Virus record (IMG/VR): IMGVR_UViG_3300047357_000286 | Coordinates: 1 to 29,451 of that record | Direction: 5' to 3' (one strand) | Origin: a virus | Length of the DNA stretch: 29,451 bases | Part shown: in pieces, positions 7,300-16,613 of the stretch | Layout: each line of letters begins with the position of its first letter | How positions within the stretch are numbered: the stretch's first letter is position 1 | Position numbers and translations under genes: made by a program | The notes under the pieces: model-generated | Told to the model about the DNA's origin: nothing | Database searches by the model: none | Seen by the model: only the letters and a program-made list of their open reading frames with translations

Positions 7300-8618
7300 T
7301 GGCAATATCTCACAGAACCAATAGGCTGAAGCTAGTTGGGACTCCAGCGGTTGAGCAATTACAGAATGGTCGGTATCAACTGACCGTTAATTGCACTACT
7401 ATGAACAGTCGTGAGGACTGGTATAGTTCTAACAAGGCTCGCATCTTCCCTGACTTCGGATCGTTGGAATCCGCAGAGATGTCTATTGATGGTCTGGCTC
7501 CACGAACAGGGGAAGCATATACAGATATGCGTCTTGTATCTGTAGAGTCTAGCACGCAGAGAGATCAATACATTGTTACGCTCATTTATCAAACTCTAGG
7601 GGCTAGCTTTGTCCAGGTAAAAGACGACACTATTGACTTGGAGTTAAACGGTCTTAGAAGGGTAACAAGAACTAGCATTGCTCAAGCTGGAACAGATATT
7701 CCCGATGACGATAAAGACGTTGGGGTTGACTTCATTGACCACCAGATTGATGCAGAAACAGCCGTTCGTTGCTTCTTGGCTTCCTATAAGGTTGACGATA
7801 CTGACAGCTACAGAGAGTTCGAACGAACTTACATACAGGCAGGAACACTAAGTGTTTCTACTAAAAACCTATCTGAAGGTGTAAAGCAAGTAACAACAGT
7901 ATTCCTTGTAACAGAGGGAACTACGGTTGGTCCCGTGACATCACGTAGCACTAATAACTTTCAAGGTCTAAAGACCATTACTGTTACGACAATGCAGGAC
8001 AAGGACGGCAATCCATTAGGAACGGCTGGCACTACACCTGTTCACAGCTTTGATACATTTTCTAACTTCTCTTACCCTGGTTTATTTGTACCCTCAGCTA
8101 CTGTAAGTGGGCAAACTGGAAATCTTGTGATTAACCTTACAAAAGCTCCTTCTCAATCAAAGGTTCAGTCCAAGGTTTATGTATTTTTTACAACAACTAG
8201 CACCATTTCATCTAGTGATTACAAATATGATTCTGCAAGTGGATTGTGGTCACCAAATGATTGGGGATCAGTAACGGTAAGTGCTGGAAGCGGTAGCTCG
8301 CTGTTTAATACATCAAAAGCCCTTAGGGGATACAGGACTAACTCTGACAGTTTTAGTGGGACTATAACCGCCTCATTTGGTAATCTTGCTGAGTTTTATT
8401 TCCAAGGAAGTTTAAAAGCATCGGGTACGCCTTCTGTTGGTTTTACTGCAACTGTAAATAAAGGACCTTCTGATCCCGTAGGGTCAAAGTGGGTTCTGGA
8501 CGTAAAAATAACATCTGCCTTTGATGACGTGGACGGAACAACTTACTACAAGAAAACTATTATTGTTACAGACACTATACCCGCACAGGTTAGTGAAGTT
8601 GGAGGTCCATACAATTAA
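7299..8618 (+). CDS. Structural (tail/fibre-type) protein
   Basis: This 439-residue protein has an ordered N-terminal half (IDGLAPRTGEAYTDMRLVSVES..QYIVTLIYQTLG; DIDDDKDVGVDF..VRCFLASYKVDD) and a beta-rich, Ser/Thr/Gly-rich C-terminal half (from about residue 240) that looks like a fibre or immunoglobulin-like region. Start and stop both overlap neighbours as TAATG. No hydrolase motif is seen. Likely a component of the tail or its appendages, inferred from composition and position. Confidence 0.62.
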   Translation: MAISHRTNRLKLVGTPAVEQLQNGRYQLTVNCTTMNSREDWYSSNKARIFPDFGSLESAEMSIDGLAPRTGEAYTDMRLVSVESSTQRDQYIVTLIYQTLGASFVQVKDDTIDLELNGLRRVTRTSIAQAGTDIPDDDKDVGVDFIDHQIDAETAVRCFLASYKVDDTDSYREFERTYIQAGTLSVSTKNLSEGVKQVTTVFLVTEGTTVGPVTSRSTNNFQGLKTITVTTMQDKDGNPLGTAGTTPVHSFDTFSNFSYPGLFVPSATVSGQTGNLVINLTKAPSQSKVQSKVYVFFTTTSTISSSDYKYDSASGLWSPNDWGSVTVSAGSGSSLFNTSKALRGYRTNSDSFSGTITASFGNLAEFYFQGSLKASGTPSVGFTATVNKGPSDPVGSKWVLDVKITSAFDDVDGTTYYKKTIIVTDTIPAQVSEVGGPYN

Positions 8619-8986
8619 TGGAAGAAATGACCAAGGCAGAACAGGCTCGTGAAGAACGTCGTAAACAGGCTGCGCAGAGAGCAGCTGATAAAAAAAGTCG
8701 GTTACAAGAATCCAATAGACGGCAACGTGCCGCTGATACAGAAACGTATGGGGAGGGTTCTCAATTACTTGAATCCCAAGAAGGCAACATCTACGACGTA
8801 GAGACGGGTCAATATGACCCTGCTTTTAACAAAGAAGGGACGGATGAAACTATATCAAATGACGGGATTGACCAGTTTGGATCAGATGAAGAAGAAACGG
8901 CTGGTTCATTTGATGCAATTATATGCGTAAATGGAACACCGTTCAATGCTACTATAAATGGGTCAATAGGTAGCGAAATAACGTAA
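8618..8986 (+). CDS. Acidic protein with N-terminal basic coiled coil
   Basis: This 122-residue protein has a Lys/Arg/Glu/Gln-rich helix at residues 1-46 (MTKAEQAREERRKQAAQRAA), an acidic linker (ESQEGNIYDVETGQYDP..DGIDQFGSDEEE) and a short hydrophobic end (FDAIICVNGTPFNATING). It is coupled on both sides. No known family. It may bridge the neighbouring structural proteins. Confidence 0.6.
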   Translation: MEEMTKAEQAREERRKQAAQRAADKKSRLQESNRRQRAADTETYGEGSQLLESQEGNIYDVETGQYDPAFNKEGTDETISNDGIDQFGSDEEETAGSFDAIICVNGTPFNATINGSIGSEIT

Positions 8987-9759
8987 TGCCAACCGCAACT
9001 TCATTTACAGCACTAGGAAGGGGCAATGGGTTTCCGTTGTGTTTGGAAAAGGTTGATGTGTCTGGATATGACCGATGGACTACGCTAGGCGGTGTATCAA
9101 AGGAAAGTCCAAGTCCAACAGATGCTAAGATATCAACATCTTTAGTTAATGCAATGAAGTTATATTGGAACTTGTATTCAGTAAAAGGTACTTGTTCTGT
9201 TAGTGGAAGTAATAATGTAGAAACTATAAGTGCTTCGGTCGATGAAGTGGTTGCTAATTTTAATACAGTTGATAGTTTAAAGCCAAACGAAAGAGTTTGC
9301 GTTTCTGGTGTTCCTGGTACCGAAGACCTTGAAACAGATGAAGACCTAGGCTCTCTAGGTAATCTACATATAGCAAAAGCGCAACTATCTATAGGAATTG
9401 AATTTGAGTTTATGCGATTTTACGATGGCGAAACAACAGATGAAGATAATTTTATTGGTTATGGATTTGAAAGTTTTAATGGTGACCCATTTGTTCCAGG
9501 AGGTGGTGAAAGCGCAGCTTTTATGAATTTTACTGCAAGCGCAAGATATGGAGACACAGATGACAGTATTGGAAATGATGCTGGAGCTTATGACTGCATT
9601 GGCTCTGTGGTTGAAGAAGAGGACACCGATTGGACTTATAGTTATGTAACTATTTCTGGAATTTCCTTTGTTCGTGCAACCTTTAACTATTTCCAGGGTT
9701 CTCCGCCTGAGCCTACCAGAGAGGCTACCATAGACTCAATAGAATTTTACACTTACTAA
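8986..9759 (+). CDS. Virion protein, unknown
   Basis: This 257-residue acidic protein is rich in aromatic and Gly residues, starting MPTATSFTALGRGNGFPLCL. Segments such as DVSGYDRWTTLGGVSKES, AQLSIGIEFEFMRFYDGET and DWTYSYVTISGISFVRATFNYFQG suggest a beta-sandwich. It ends the coupled group 6700-9759 and is followed by the second extended -10 element. No catalytic motif. A tail or capsid surface role is likely but unproven. Confidence 0.62.
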   Translation: MPTATSFTALGRGNGFPLCLEKVDVSGYDRWTTLGGVSKESPSPTDAKISTSLVNAMKLYWNLYSVKGTCSVSGSNNVETISASVDEVVANFNTVDSLKPNERVCVSGVPGTEDLETDEDLGSLGNLHIAKAQLSIGIEFEFMRFYDGETTDEDNFIGYGFESFNGDPFVPGGGESAAFMNFTASARYGDTDDSIGNDAGAYDCIGSVVEEEDTDWTYSYVTISGISFVRATFNYFQGSPPEPTREATIDSIEFYTY

Positions 9760-9760
9760 C

Positions 9761-9782
9761 TAACCCTTTATGATATAATACA
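9761..9782 (+). promoter_or_regulatory. Extended -10 promoter, copy 2 (near-leaderless)
   Basis: TGATATAAT (9771-9779), with TAACCC at 9761 and ACA after the -10, repeats the element at 3439-3460. The ATG at 9786 lies 6 nt after the -10, so transcription is expected to start at about the start codon itself. No -35 of useful quality is visible. Confidence 0.6.
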
Positions 9783-9785
9783 GCT

Positions 9786-11705
9786 ATGGCAACAGGAGAT
9801 AAACCAAACCAAAACCTTTTCGGAACAAATTACAACGCCGAAGAAGAGGAGAGAAAGAAAGCAGAACTTGCGGCACTAAACGCAAGGATAGGGGCTGGAG
9901 GCGTTCCTGCCTTGGATTCTAATATAGTTTCACTAGTTCCTGGTATTAAAAACATTAGAAACCCTGGTGCGTTTGATCCAACAAACATAGAGCCAGTTGA
10001 ACAAGTGGGTCCGCCCACTACAGTTGGAGAATCCATAAGCCAAACTTACAATGAGTCTGTTTTGGCTGATTTAATTAACAGGGGTTTTGGTCAAGAAGCG
10101 TTTCAATCTCAAGCACTTGACGGAACGCCGACGTATTCAATTTACAATAAACGCTTTGGAACTTTGGGTTCTCAAGTCCCTTACTCAGAAGCAAGTCCAG
10201 AGGCTAAAGCGCAAGCCATGAAGTTTATGCTAGGGACAGGTGGACAAGAACGTCCTCTTCCAGAAACTCCTACATCTCCAGTTCGTACTCCTGAGCAAGT
10301 GCAAAGCATTTTAGACGAACAGAAAGCCGCACAAGCTGCTTCAGCCCTTGAGGCAACCTCAAGTGTCACCCCACCCGTCGAAAGACCTACAGTGGGCGCA
10401 CAGGAGCAACCAGGGGCAGTTGTAAGCTCTTTCCTCCAGTCTCCCGATACACCCTCTGGTTTAGGTGGCCCACTCCTTCGTGGGTTTGAGATGGTTAATG
10501 ACGCAGCACGAGGACCAAATGCACCTATGGGTCAAGATGCGACACGTGCCGCCCTTGGTGGTATGACGCTCAATGAATACCTAAATGCTCCTGCTGGAAC
10601 TGAAGGTGTCTCTGGACTACGCACAGACCCACAGGGACGCATGATTTCAAGCCCTGCTCCTGCCGTTGCAAATAATTTTGCACCTCAAGCATCTGGTAGT
10701 CAAGTTGGCCCTGCAAAAGTTTCTGATGAAATAATGTCCCAAGTATCTAGACCTGCGAGGCAGACAGCGGAGTTTAGGGATGGAAACAGAGACGGAATAG
10801 AGGACAGAGAACAAGGTATATTTAGACCAGGTGAACTTCTAGGATATGACGCTCAAGGAAATGAAGTAAGATCACCAGGAACACAACAACCTGTTAATCG
10901 AATCCCTGCTAGTTCACAGACTCCCGTTGATGCCTTATCATCCTTTGAACAAGACAGTTTATCTAGACAACAAAGAATCGGCGGAACGGGAAGTTTCGAG
11001 GGTGACAGCGAGGCGCGTGAGGCTAGACTTAGAGAAATGGACAGGCGACCAGGCGAAAGCCAAGCGGACAGGGACACTCGTGTAGCACAAAGTAGAACTA
11101 CTGGTGGACAAACGGGGGGTATGTCCTTCGATGACGCAAGGCGCAGAGCAGAGGGTCAACTAGCAGCACGAGGTGTAAAGAAGCCAACTCCATCTCAGGT
11201 TAATGCTTTAGCTAGATCAATACAAGCAGGAGAGCCAGAACGCCTAGCAGAGCTAGAAACTAAGAGGGCTATTAATGAAGCTAGACTTAAAACGGCACAA
11301 GCAACTTTAGATAGACCAGAGTTTGAAGGTAGGGTTTACACTGTAAATGGAGTGACCTTTGCACAAACTAGCCGTGGTGGAGCGCAAGTTATTGATACAG
11401 GAACTAAAACCCCCCAAGAGTCTACCGCACAAATGAAAGACTTTGTGTTTACACTAGAGCAAATAGATAAAGCCCGTGAGGCTTTTGCGGCAGGTGATGT
11501 AGATAAGGCTAATGATATTATTACTGCTGCTGGGATTCAAAAAAATGGATTTGATGTAACAGCAAGTGAATATTTTGGTGGGTTGACAGAACAACAAGAA
11601 GCTAATATAACTAGACAAGCGTTTGATACTATGGAAGAAGCAGAAGCTGCAAACCTTCCTGAAGGAACTAAAATTACAATTGGTGGTAGAAATGCAACTG
11701 TATAA
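9786..11705 (+). CDS. Large Gln/Ala/Pro-rich virion protein
   Basis: This 639-residue protein is dominated by disordered, Pro/Thr/Gln/Ser-rich stretches (about residues 140-330) with several helical regions rich in Ala, Glu and Arg (about 390-510: EAREARLREMDRRPGESQAD; ARRRAEGQLAARGVKKPTPS). A short YTVNGVTFAQTSRGGAQVID strand set lies near residue 515. It sits directly before the very large internal protein, as small core proteins do in T7-like phages. Role as an internal or ejection protein is inferred from this order. The start is placed at 9786 behind the promoter-like repeat. Confidence 0.62.
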   Translation: MATGDKPNQNLFGTNYNAEEEERKKAELAALNARIGAGGVPALDSNIVSLVPGIKNIRNPGAFDPTNIEPVEQVGPPTTVGESISQTYNESVLADLINRGFGQEAFQSQALDGTPTYSIYNKRFGTLGSQVPYSEASPEAKAQAMKFMLGTGGQERPLPETPTSPVRTPEQVQSILDEQKAAQAASALEATSSVTPPVERPTVGAQEQPGAVVSSFLQSPDTPSGLGGPLLRGFEMVNDAARGPNAPMGQDATRAALGGMTLNEYLNAPAGTEGVSGLRTDPQGRMISSPAPAVANNFAPQASGSQVGPAKVSDEIMSQVSRPARQTAEFRDGNRDGIEDREQGIFRPGELLGYDAQGNEVRSPGTQQPVNRIPASSQTPVDALSSFEQDSLSRQQRIGGTGSFEGDSEAREARLREMDRRPGESQADRDTRVAQSRTTGGQTGGMSFDDARRRAEGQLAARGVKKPTPSQVNALARSIQAGEPERLAELETKRAINEARLKTAQATLDRPEFEGRVYTVNGVTFAQTSRGGAQVIDTGTKTPQESTAQMKDFVFTLEQIDKAREAFAAGDVDKANDIITAAGIQKNGFDVTASEYFGGLTEQQEANITRQAFDTMEEAEAANLPEGTKITIGGRNATV

Positions 11706-11707
11706 TT

Positions 11708-14700
11708 ATGGCCATAACATTCGACGACGAAGATATTACTCCAACATCAACAATCACTTTTGACGACGAGATTGCCGACCAACCCAAAGCGACTAGTTCG
11801 ATTACATTTGATGATGAGGTTGAAAAAAAATCTACTATAACATTTGACGACGAAAAAGAAGAACCTACCACTGGTGAAATTGTTGCTGGTGTTGGAACTG
11901 AAATTGGAGCAAGTGTTGCTGGTTCTGTTCTTGGTGGTATCATTGGGGCTGGATTTTTTGGTATAGGAGCAGTTCCAGGAGCTGCCATAGGAGCTGCTTT
12001 GGGTGGATTTGCTGGCGGCTTTTTTGGTTCTGCAATAGCACAGGACATTGAAGATCAACCAGACTTTAGTCTTGGTCGAGCTTTAGGTGCTGGTGTAGTT
12101 AGTGCTATTCCATTAGGTGGAGCGGCGGTTAAGGGGCTTAGGGGTGGAGCTAAGATTACTAGCAGCATGGTTGCTGGTGCGGCTGCTCGTGAAGCCGTTA
12201 AGGGTTCAGCATTAGGCGGCACAGAAGTTACAATTAAAACTGCTGTTGACGAGGGGCGTATGCCTACCAAAAAAGAGTTTGCTACTTATGCGGGTGCTGG
12301 TGCTTTATTTGGTGGCGGTATAGGTGCTGTTACCCCGAAGGTTAGCAAGTCATTAGATAAGTTTTTGGGTAAAACTTTTAATGAAATTGATGACGAAGTA
12401 GCAAGTGGAGTTATAACTTACAAAGATTTTAAGCCCCTTACCCAAGTAGAGGGTGCAGATGGCGAAAGGATACTACGTGGTCAGGTTGAAAAAGTTAAAG
12501 CTAGGGTTCAAGCTGACATAGCTTCAGACTTTATAGAAAATCCTAGAAATATATCTGGTTTTAAAAACCGAATGCTGTCTATCCTTGCTCCATCTAAGGT
12601 TGTAGGTAAAGAAGCCAGGAATGAAATCTTACGTTTTCGCAAACGCATAACATCTGTCGAAGAACTTGGTGGCAAAATGGACAAACGCATTTCGGCTGCT
12701 ACTGCTCAAAACCCAAGTGTTGCCGCAAGGGTAGACAAGTATTTAGCTGGAGGAGATTTAGACCCGTCACTTGGAAGTTTAAATGACGATTTAGTTGTTT
12801 ATCGAAACAGGTTAGACGAACTGCAAGGAGACGTAATTAAGTATTTGGACGCTGACTACATGGCAAAGATGGGGCCAGAAAAGCTAGCTAGAGTTACTAA
12901 TCAAATTTTAAGATTACGAGAGGAAGCAGGGCGAGCGGTCAACGCCAAGGCAAAGAAGAAACTTAAAAAACAAATTAAAAAAGCAACGAAGGAACAGAAA
13001 GCCCTTCAAGAAACGCCTAAGTTAATTGCTAAGATTAAAAAGTCTAGGGAGTTAGGCAACTTTACAAGCCGCGAGTATCGTATGTTTGTAGATAGTGACT
13101 TTGTTCCAGATGTAAAACTCCGAGCTAAAGCACAAGAAGAGATTGCTAACAAAAAGTTACAAGCTGGTAGGTTTAAAAACATGGAGCCAGAAGCTGCCAA
13201 AGCCAAGGCAATGGACGAGGCAAACGAGCAACTTAACAAATTAGAAGCTAAGTCTGCTGCCGCACGTAAACTTGATCCGCGCTCTGGTGTTGGGGGTAAA
13301 ATTGATTCTCCTTTAATGAAACGAAAGGAGCCAGGAGAGTTTGAAAAAGCTTGGCTGGGTGAAATTACCGAAACAGGCGAACGAGTTCGTGGCACACTTA
13401 CTAGAGTTGGGCGCATGGTTGCTAGAGAAAAAACCGACCGCAACATAATTAATATTTTACAAAGGAATGGGCTTGCCGTTCGTAGCGATCTTGCCCCGCA
13501 GGGGACCGCTCCGTTAAAGTTAAAGGCTGGTGTGGAAACGGGTTACAATGTATCACCAGAAGTTCAGGCATCAATTAATAGTCTATACATTAACAGCGGG
13601 ACAGAGCGTTCTAACAATGCTATCCTAGCTGGCTTACAAGACCTTTACTCTACCGCCGTTGGACTATCTAAGGCTACTAAGGTCCTACTGAACCCGCCAT
13701 CCTATGCCGTCCAAGTGTATGGTAATGCAATTACTTTAGCAGGTATGGGTGTTAATCCATTTGCTGGTGCTGGTCGTGGAGCGCGTGTAGCGTTGGCAGA
13801 ATTTGGTGGACTAGAAAAATTGCTTAGTCCATCTGGAGGTAAAGAGCGCAGGGCATTTCTCAAGGAGGCCAATGATATGGCTCGTTACGGAATCAAGGGA
13901 GAAAACATCATAGAGTCTGACATGAGAGATTCCTTTGAGCGTGGCATATTCTCTAATGCAATGGAAAAGCCAGTTGGCTTCTTCGGTAAAGCCTATTCTA
14001 TCCCTGATACTGTAGGGCGTTATGTAGGTTGGAAGTCTCAACAGAATATGTTAAAGAAGGTTTACCCAGAATTAGGTGACGAGCAGGTTAAAAAACTAGC
14101 AGCAGAAATAATAAATGACACGTATCAAAACTACGACCGATTGTCTTCTGTTGTTAAACGTCTGTCTCGTATGGGTATCATGCCACAGTTTGCTTCCTTC
14201 ACGGCTGAGTTCATGCGTAATCAATACAACCAAGGAAAGATTATTAAGCAAATGCTTCAGGGTAACTTTGGTGCTGATCTAGGGCTAGACATTAGTAAGG
14301 CTAGTAAGTCTGCTATGAGAATAGAGGGTGCTAAAAGACTAACTGCTTTAGCCACAGTTTATGGTGGAACATACGCGGCAATCGAAGCATTGAATAGTGA
14401 TGGTGGTGTAACCGACGAAAACAAGCAAGCTATTAAAAACTCATTGCCTAGTTGGGATCAAAATAAAACGCTAGCAATGCGAGTTTCGGACGACGGCAAA
14501 ACTGTCAGTTATGCTAACATATCTTACATTTCTCCTCACGCACTTGGACTTGCCGCATTTGAGGCTGCCATGCAGGACAAGCCAATCGACAGCCTAGCCT
14601 CCGTGCTAGTAGAAGAGTTTGTGGGTGAAGGTTCATTTATTAACCGAGGGTTGATGGAAGCTGTAAACAATCGCAATAATAGGGGTAATCAAATTAGCTA

Positions 14701-15484
14701 CTCTGAGAATGATTTGGAAAACGCCAAGGAGCGACTTGTTTATTTCGTCAAAGAATCTTTCCGTCCAGGTATTGTTCGTGAGGCAGGAAAATTAGATGAA
14801 GCGTTGCGCGGAGTTGGAGACTTAAGTGTAGCTCAAGTCTTGAAAAGACAAGTGGGCTATCGGGTTAACACAATAGACATCGCCGAAAGCGTAAAATATG
14901 CCATGATGGAAAACAAAGGTAACGCTGATGGTTCAAGCAGAAGTTACAAAAGAGCCAAAGAAGATGGAGAGTTTAGTCCCGCAGACCTAGAAGTTATCTA
15001 CCAACAGGCTAATGATGGCCGAAGGCAAAGTATGATGGCTATTGCTCAAAGAAATGATGATCTTGCAAAGCAGGGGTTTACGGAATCCGAACGCATAGGG
15101 GTAATGAAAGACGCTGGCATTTCCTCTAAAGACATACTTGCTACATTGGATGGAGATTATAACGACCTGAAGAGAACTTCAAAGCCATCGACATCTGAAA
15201 TCTACAACGAAATGGGTGAGACGATGCAACAGAAACGCAGCAACATACTAAAGTATATGCGAACTGACCCACGAACTGGCAAGAGGCTGATGAGTATGTG
15301 GGTTCGCGAGAAGAGGAATGCTGACAAGGGCTTAAACCAGAGGGATACGCTGATGCGTAACATGGATACAGATGAGAAGGTAGATTACCTCTCCAAGAAC
15401 CCTGGTATGATAAATGAGTTTAAAAGCAAGAATCTGCTGTCCAATGACGTGCTTCGTGCGCTGAGGATCAAGGGATCGTTGTAA
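11708..15484 (+). CDS. Large internal virion / DNA-ejection protein candidate
   Basis: This is the largest gene (1258 residues) and the last of the rightward block. Four ITFDDE repeats lie at residues 3-8, 16-21, 32-37 and 44-49. They are followed by Gly/Ala-rich hydrophobic segments (about 60-115: GASVAGSVLGGIIGAGFFG, GAAIGAALGGFAGGFFGSAI), which could insert in a membrane. The remainder is long, mostly helical and basic (e.g. EEAGRAVNAKAKKKLKKQIK). No lysozyme or transglycosylase motif was recognised. The size, position and membrane-like N-terminus match podovirus core proteins that form the ejection channel. That function is inferred. Confidence 0.68.
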   Translation: MAITFDDEDITPTSTITFDDEIADQPKATSSITFDDEVEKKSTITFDDEKEEPTTGEIVAGVGTEIGASVAGSVLGGIIGAGFFGIGAVPGAAIGAALGGFAGGFFGSAIAQDIEDQPDFSLGRALGAGVVSAIPLGGAAVKGLRGGAKITSSMVAGAAAREAVKGSALGGTEVTIKTAVDEGRMPTKKEFATYAGAGALFGGGIGAVTPKVSKSLDKFLGKTFNEIDDEVASGVITYKDFKPLTQVEGADGERILRGQVEKVKARVQADIASDFIENPRNISGFKNRMLSILAPSKVVGKEARNEILRFRKRITSVEELGGKMDKRISAATAQNPSVAARVDKYLAGGDLDPSLGSLNDDLVVYRNRLDELQGDVIKYLDADYMAKMGPEKLARVTNQILRLREEAGRAVNAKAKKKLKKQIKKATKEQKALQETPKLIAKIKKSRELGNFTSREYRMFVDSDFVPDVKLRAKAQEEIANKKLQAGRFKNMEPEAAKAKAMDEANEQLNKLEAKSAAARKLDPRSGVGGKIDSPLMKRKEPGEFEKAWLGEITETGERVRGTLTRVGRMVAREKTDRNIINILQRNGLAVRSDLAPQGTAPLKLKAGVETGYNVSPEVQASINSLYINSGTERSNNAILAGLQDLYSTAVGLSKATKVLLNPPSYAVQVYGNAITLAGMGVNPFAGAGRGARVALAEFGGLEKLLSPSGGKERRAFLKEANDMARYGIKGENIIESDMRDSFERGIFSNAMEKPVGFFGKAYSIPDTVGRYVGWKSQQNMLKKVYPELGDEQVKKLAAEIINDTYQNYDRLSSVVKRLSRMGIMPQFASFTAEFMRNQYNQGKIIKQMLQGNFGADLGLDISKASKSAMRIEGAKRLTALATVYGGTYAAIEALNSDGGVTDENKQAIKNSLPSWDQNKTLAMRVSDDGKTVSYANISYISPHALGLAAFEAAMQDKPIDSLASVLVEEFVGEGSFINRGLMEAVNNRNNRGNQISYSENDLENAKERLVYFVKESFRPGIVREAGKLDEALRGVGDLSVAQVLKRQVGYRVNTIDIAESVKYAMMENKGNADGSSRSYKRAKEDGEFSPADLEVIYQQANDGRRQSMMAIAQRNDDLAKQGFTESERIGVMKDAGISSKDILATLDGDYNDLKRTSKPSTSEIYNEMGETMQQKRSNILKYMRTDPRTGKRLMSMWVREKRNADKGLNQRDTLMRNMDTDEKVDYLSKNPGMINEFKSKNLLSNDVLRALRIKGSL
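11714..11854 (+). repeat. Four ITFDDE-encoding repeats at the N-terminus of the internal protein
   Basis: ITFDDE occurs four times with spacings of 13, 16 and 12 residues. Codons vary between copies (GACGACGAA, GACGACGAG, GATGATGAG, GACGACGAA), so the peptide and not the DNA appears to be under selection. This suggests a repeated short binding peptide, for example a docking site on another virion protein. Confidence 0.85.
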
Positions 15485-15626
15485 GATAGAGTGACCCAGG
15501 AATCAGTCCTGAAGCCCCCTAGAAGGGCTTACTATCCCAGACCCTACCCCTACCCCTCGGAACAAAAGAAAAGCCCCTCAGGGGCATCTGAGAGGCTTGC
15601 TACGTAGTAAAAACTAGGGGTATTTA
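15485..15626. other. Convergent intergenic region between late and early blocks
   Basis: These 142 nt hold no gene. They contain a small hairpin AAGCCC/GGGCTT (15512-15530, not followed by T in either direction), a C-rich tandem ACCCCT repeat (15542-15558), the leftward terminator at 15562-15585, and a larger imperfect stem AAGCCCCTCAG/CTGAGAGGCTT (15571-15597). Rightward and leftward transcription meet here, and the stems may stop both. Confidence 0.6.
15562..15585 (-). terminator. Leftward rho-independent terminator
   Basis: Read leftward, the palindrome GCCCCTGAGGGGC (15585-15573) is followed by TTTTCTTTTGTT. It closes the leftward operon whose last recognisable gene ends at 15627, and stands opposite the end of the rightward block. 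Confidence 0.75.
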
Positions 15627-15704
15627 CTAGGATACTGCTACGAAGAAGAAGATAACTGCCATTGTGAAGATGGCTACAACGTGTGGCTCTGGTAGGTATT
15701 CCAT
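15627..15704 (-). CDS. 25-residue membrane peptide
   Basis: The frame MEYLPEPHVVAIFTMAVIFF... (25 residues) ends in a 16-residue hydrophobic stretch and stops at 15627. Its ATG follows directly on the previous stop codon (TAA-ATG). It is the last gene before the leftward terminator. Such a short hydrophobic peptide may modulate the membrane or a membrane protein of the host. Support is coupling and composition only. Confidence 0.45.
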   Translation of the reverse strand: MEYLPEPHVVAIFTMAVIFFFVAVS

Positions 15705-15899
15705 TTATTCGTCCCTGTAGGCTGATTTATGTGGGTTAATCATGTATTCGTCGATAGACTCTGGTTCAAACCCAGCGCAGTAGGCTAACCCACGACAAGC
15801 CTCCGTGAAGTTTGCCATGTGTGGTAATTGAAACTCAATCTCTGCGTGTTCAATGGTGTCGAGGGTTGGCATTGTGTTGGTGTATGTAAGTTTAATCAT
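15705..15899 (-). CDS. Small unknown protein
   Basis: This 64-residue acidic protein (MIKLTYTNTMPTLDTIEHAE...) begins 2 nt after the phosphoesterase stop and is directly followed by the 25-residue membrane peptide. No family is recognised. It has two Cys and several His residues but no clear metal motif. Confidence 0.55.
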   Translation of the reverse strand: MIKLTYTNTMPTLDTIEHAEIEFQLPHMANFTEACRGLAYCAGFEPESIDEYMINPHKSAYRDE

Positions 15900-15901
15900 A
15901 T

Positions 15902-16585
15902 CTATAGGAACATTGGTTCAAAGAAGGCAACCTTAGAACTGTAGACAACACCACAGCCAACGATTGGTTTGGCGGCATACACTCTTCCGTAGTTCATGGA
16001 CGGGTGGTCGTGTTCTACGCCACATCCTACTTGCATACCGAAGACACAGTCGTGTTGGTTAGCGTGATATACGAGGCCAGCCTGGGCGTGTAGGTGTCCT
16101 TGGACAAGAGAGTTGAACTCAGCCACGGCATTCTTATACGCTGCCTGTTGTCCACCCTTACCCTTGTCTCCGTGTCGGTAGATGACATCCTCAATAATAA
16201 GATCGTGGTAGCGAGGGTGGATTGTCCAACCGTCTAGTTGCCACAGGGACTTGAAGTCTTTCATCAAATGCTCTGGTATGCCTATGGTCTTAGCCTTACG
16301 GGACGGTAGGTCACTATGGTTACCCTTTAGGTAGTCTACCTCTGGGAAGGCTTTGTGTAGCTTTCTGACCTGCTTAAATGCCTCTGCAAACTCATCCTCT
16401 GCACTTGGCATGGATGGGTCTTTCTCGTGGTAAGAGATGGAGTTCCAATCTACTAAGTCACCAATGTGAACAACCCTGTTACACTTGTGCTTCTTCTCTA
16501 TCTTCTTTAAGAACTTGATGTAGTCTTTGTGCATCGCTGGGCAATGCGTGTCACCGATAATAAGGACTGTGTTTTTCTTAGGCAT
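15902..16585 (-). CDS. Calcineurin-like metallophosphoesterase
   Basis: This 227-residue protein carries the classic dimetal motifs in order: GDTHCP (residues 11-16), GDLVDWNS (about 42-49), GNHSD (about 88-92), a His within YRHGDKG and GHLHAQ (about 158-163). It would hydrolyse phosphomono- or diesters in the cytoplasm; some phage members act on nucleic-acid ends or nucleotides, but the substrate cannot be read from sequence. Length is normal for single-domain members. The leader is A/C-rich (ACAAACCAAAACCAATACTACTAAT) with no Shine-Dalgarno sequence. Confidence 0.85.
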   Translation of the reverse strand: MPKKNTVLIIGDTHCPAMHKDYIKFLKKIEKKHKCNRVVHIGDLVDWNSISYHEKDPSMPSAEDEFAEAFKQVRKLHKAFPEVDYLKGNHSDLPSRKAKTIGIPEHLMKDFKSLWQLDGWTIHPRYHDLIIEDVIYRHGDKGKGGQQAAYKNAVAEFNSLVQGHLHAQAGLVYHANQHDCVFGMQVGCGVEHDHPSMNYGRVYAAKPIVGCGVVYSSKVAFFEPMFL

Positions 16586-16613
16586 ATTAGTAGTATTGGT
16601 TTTGGTTTGTGAG

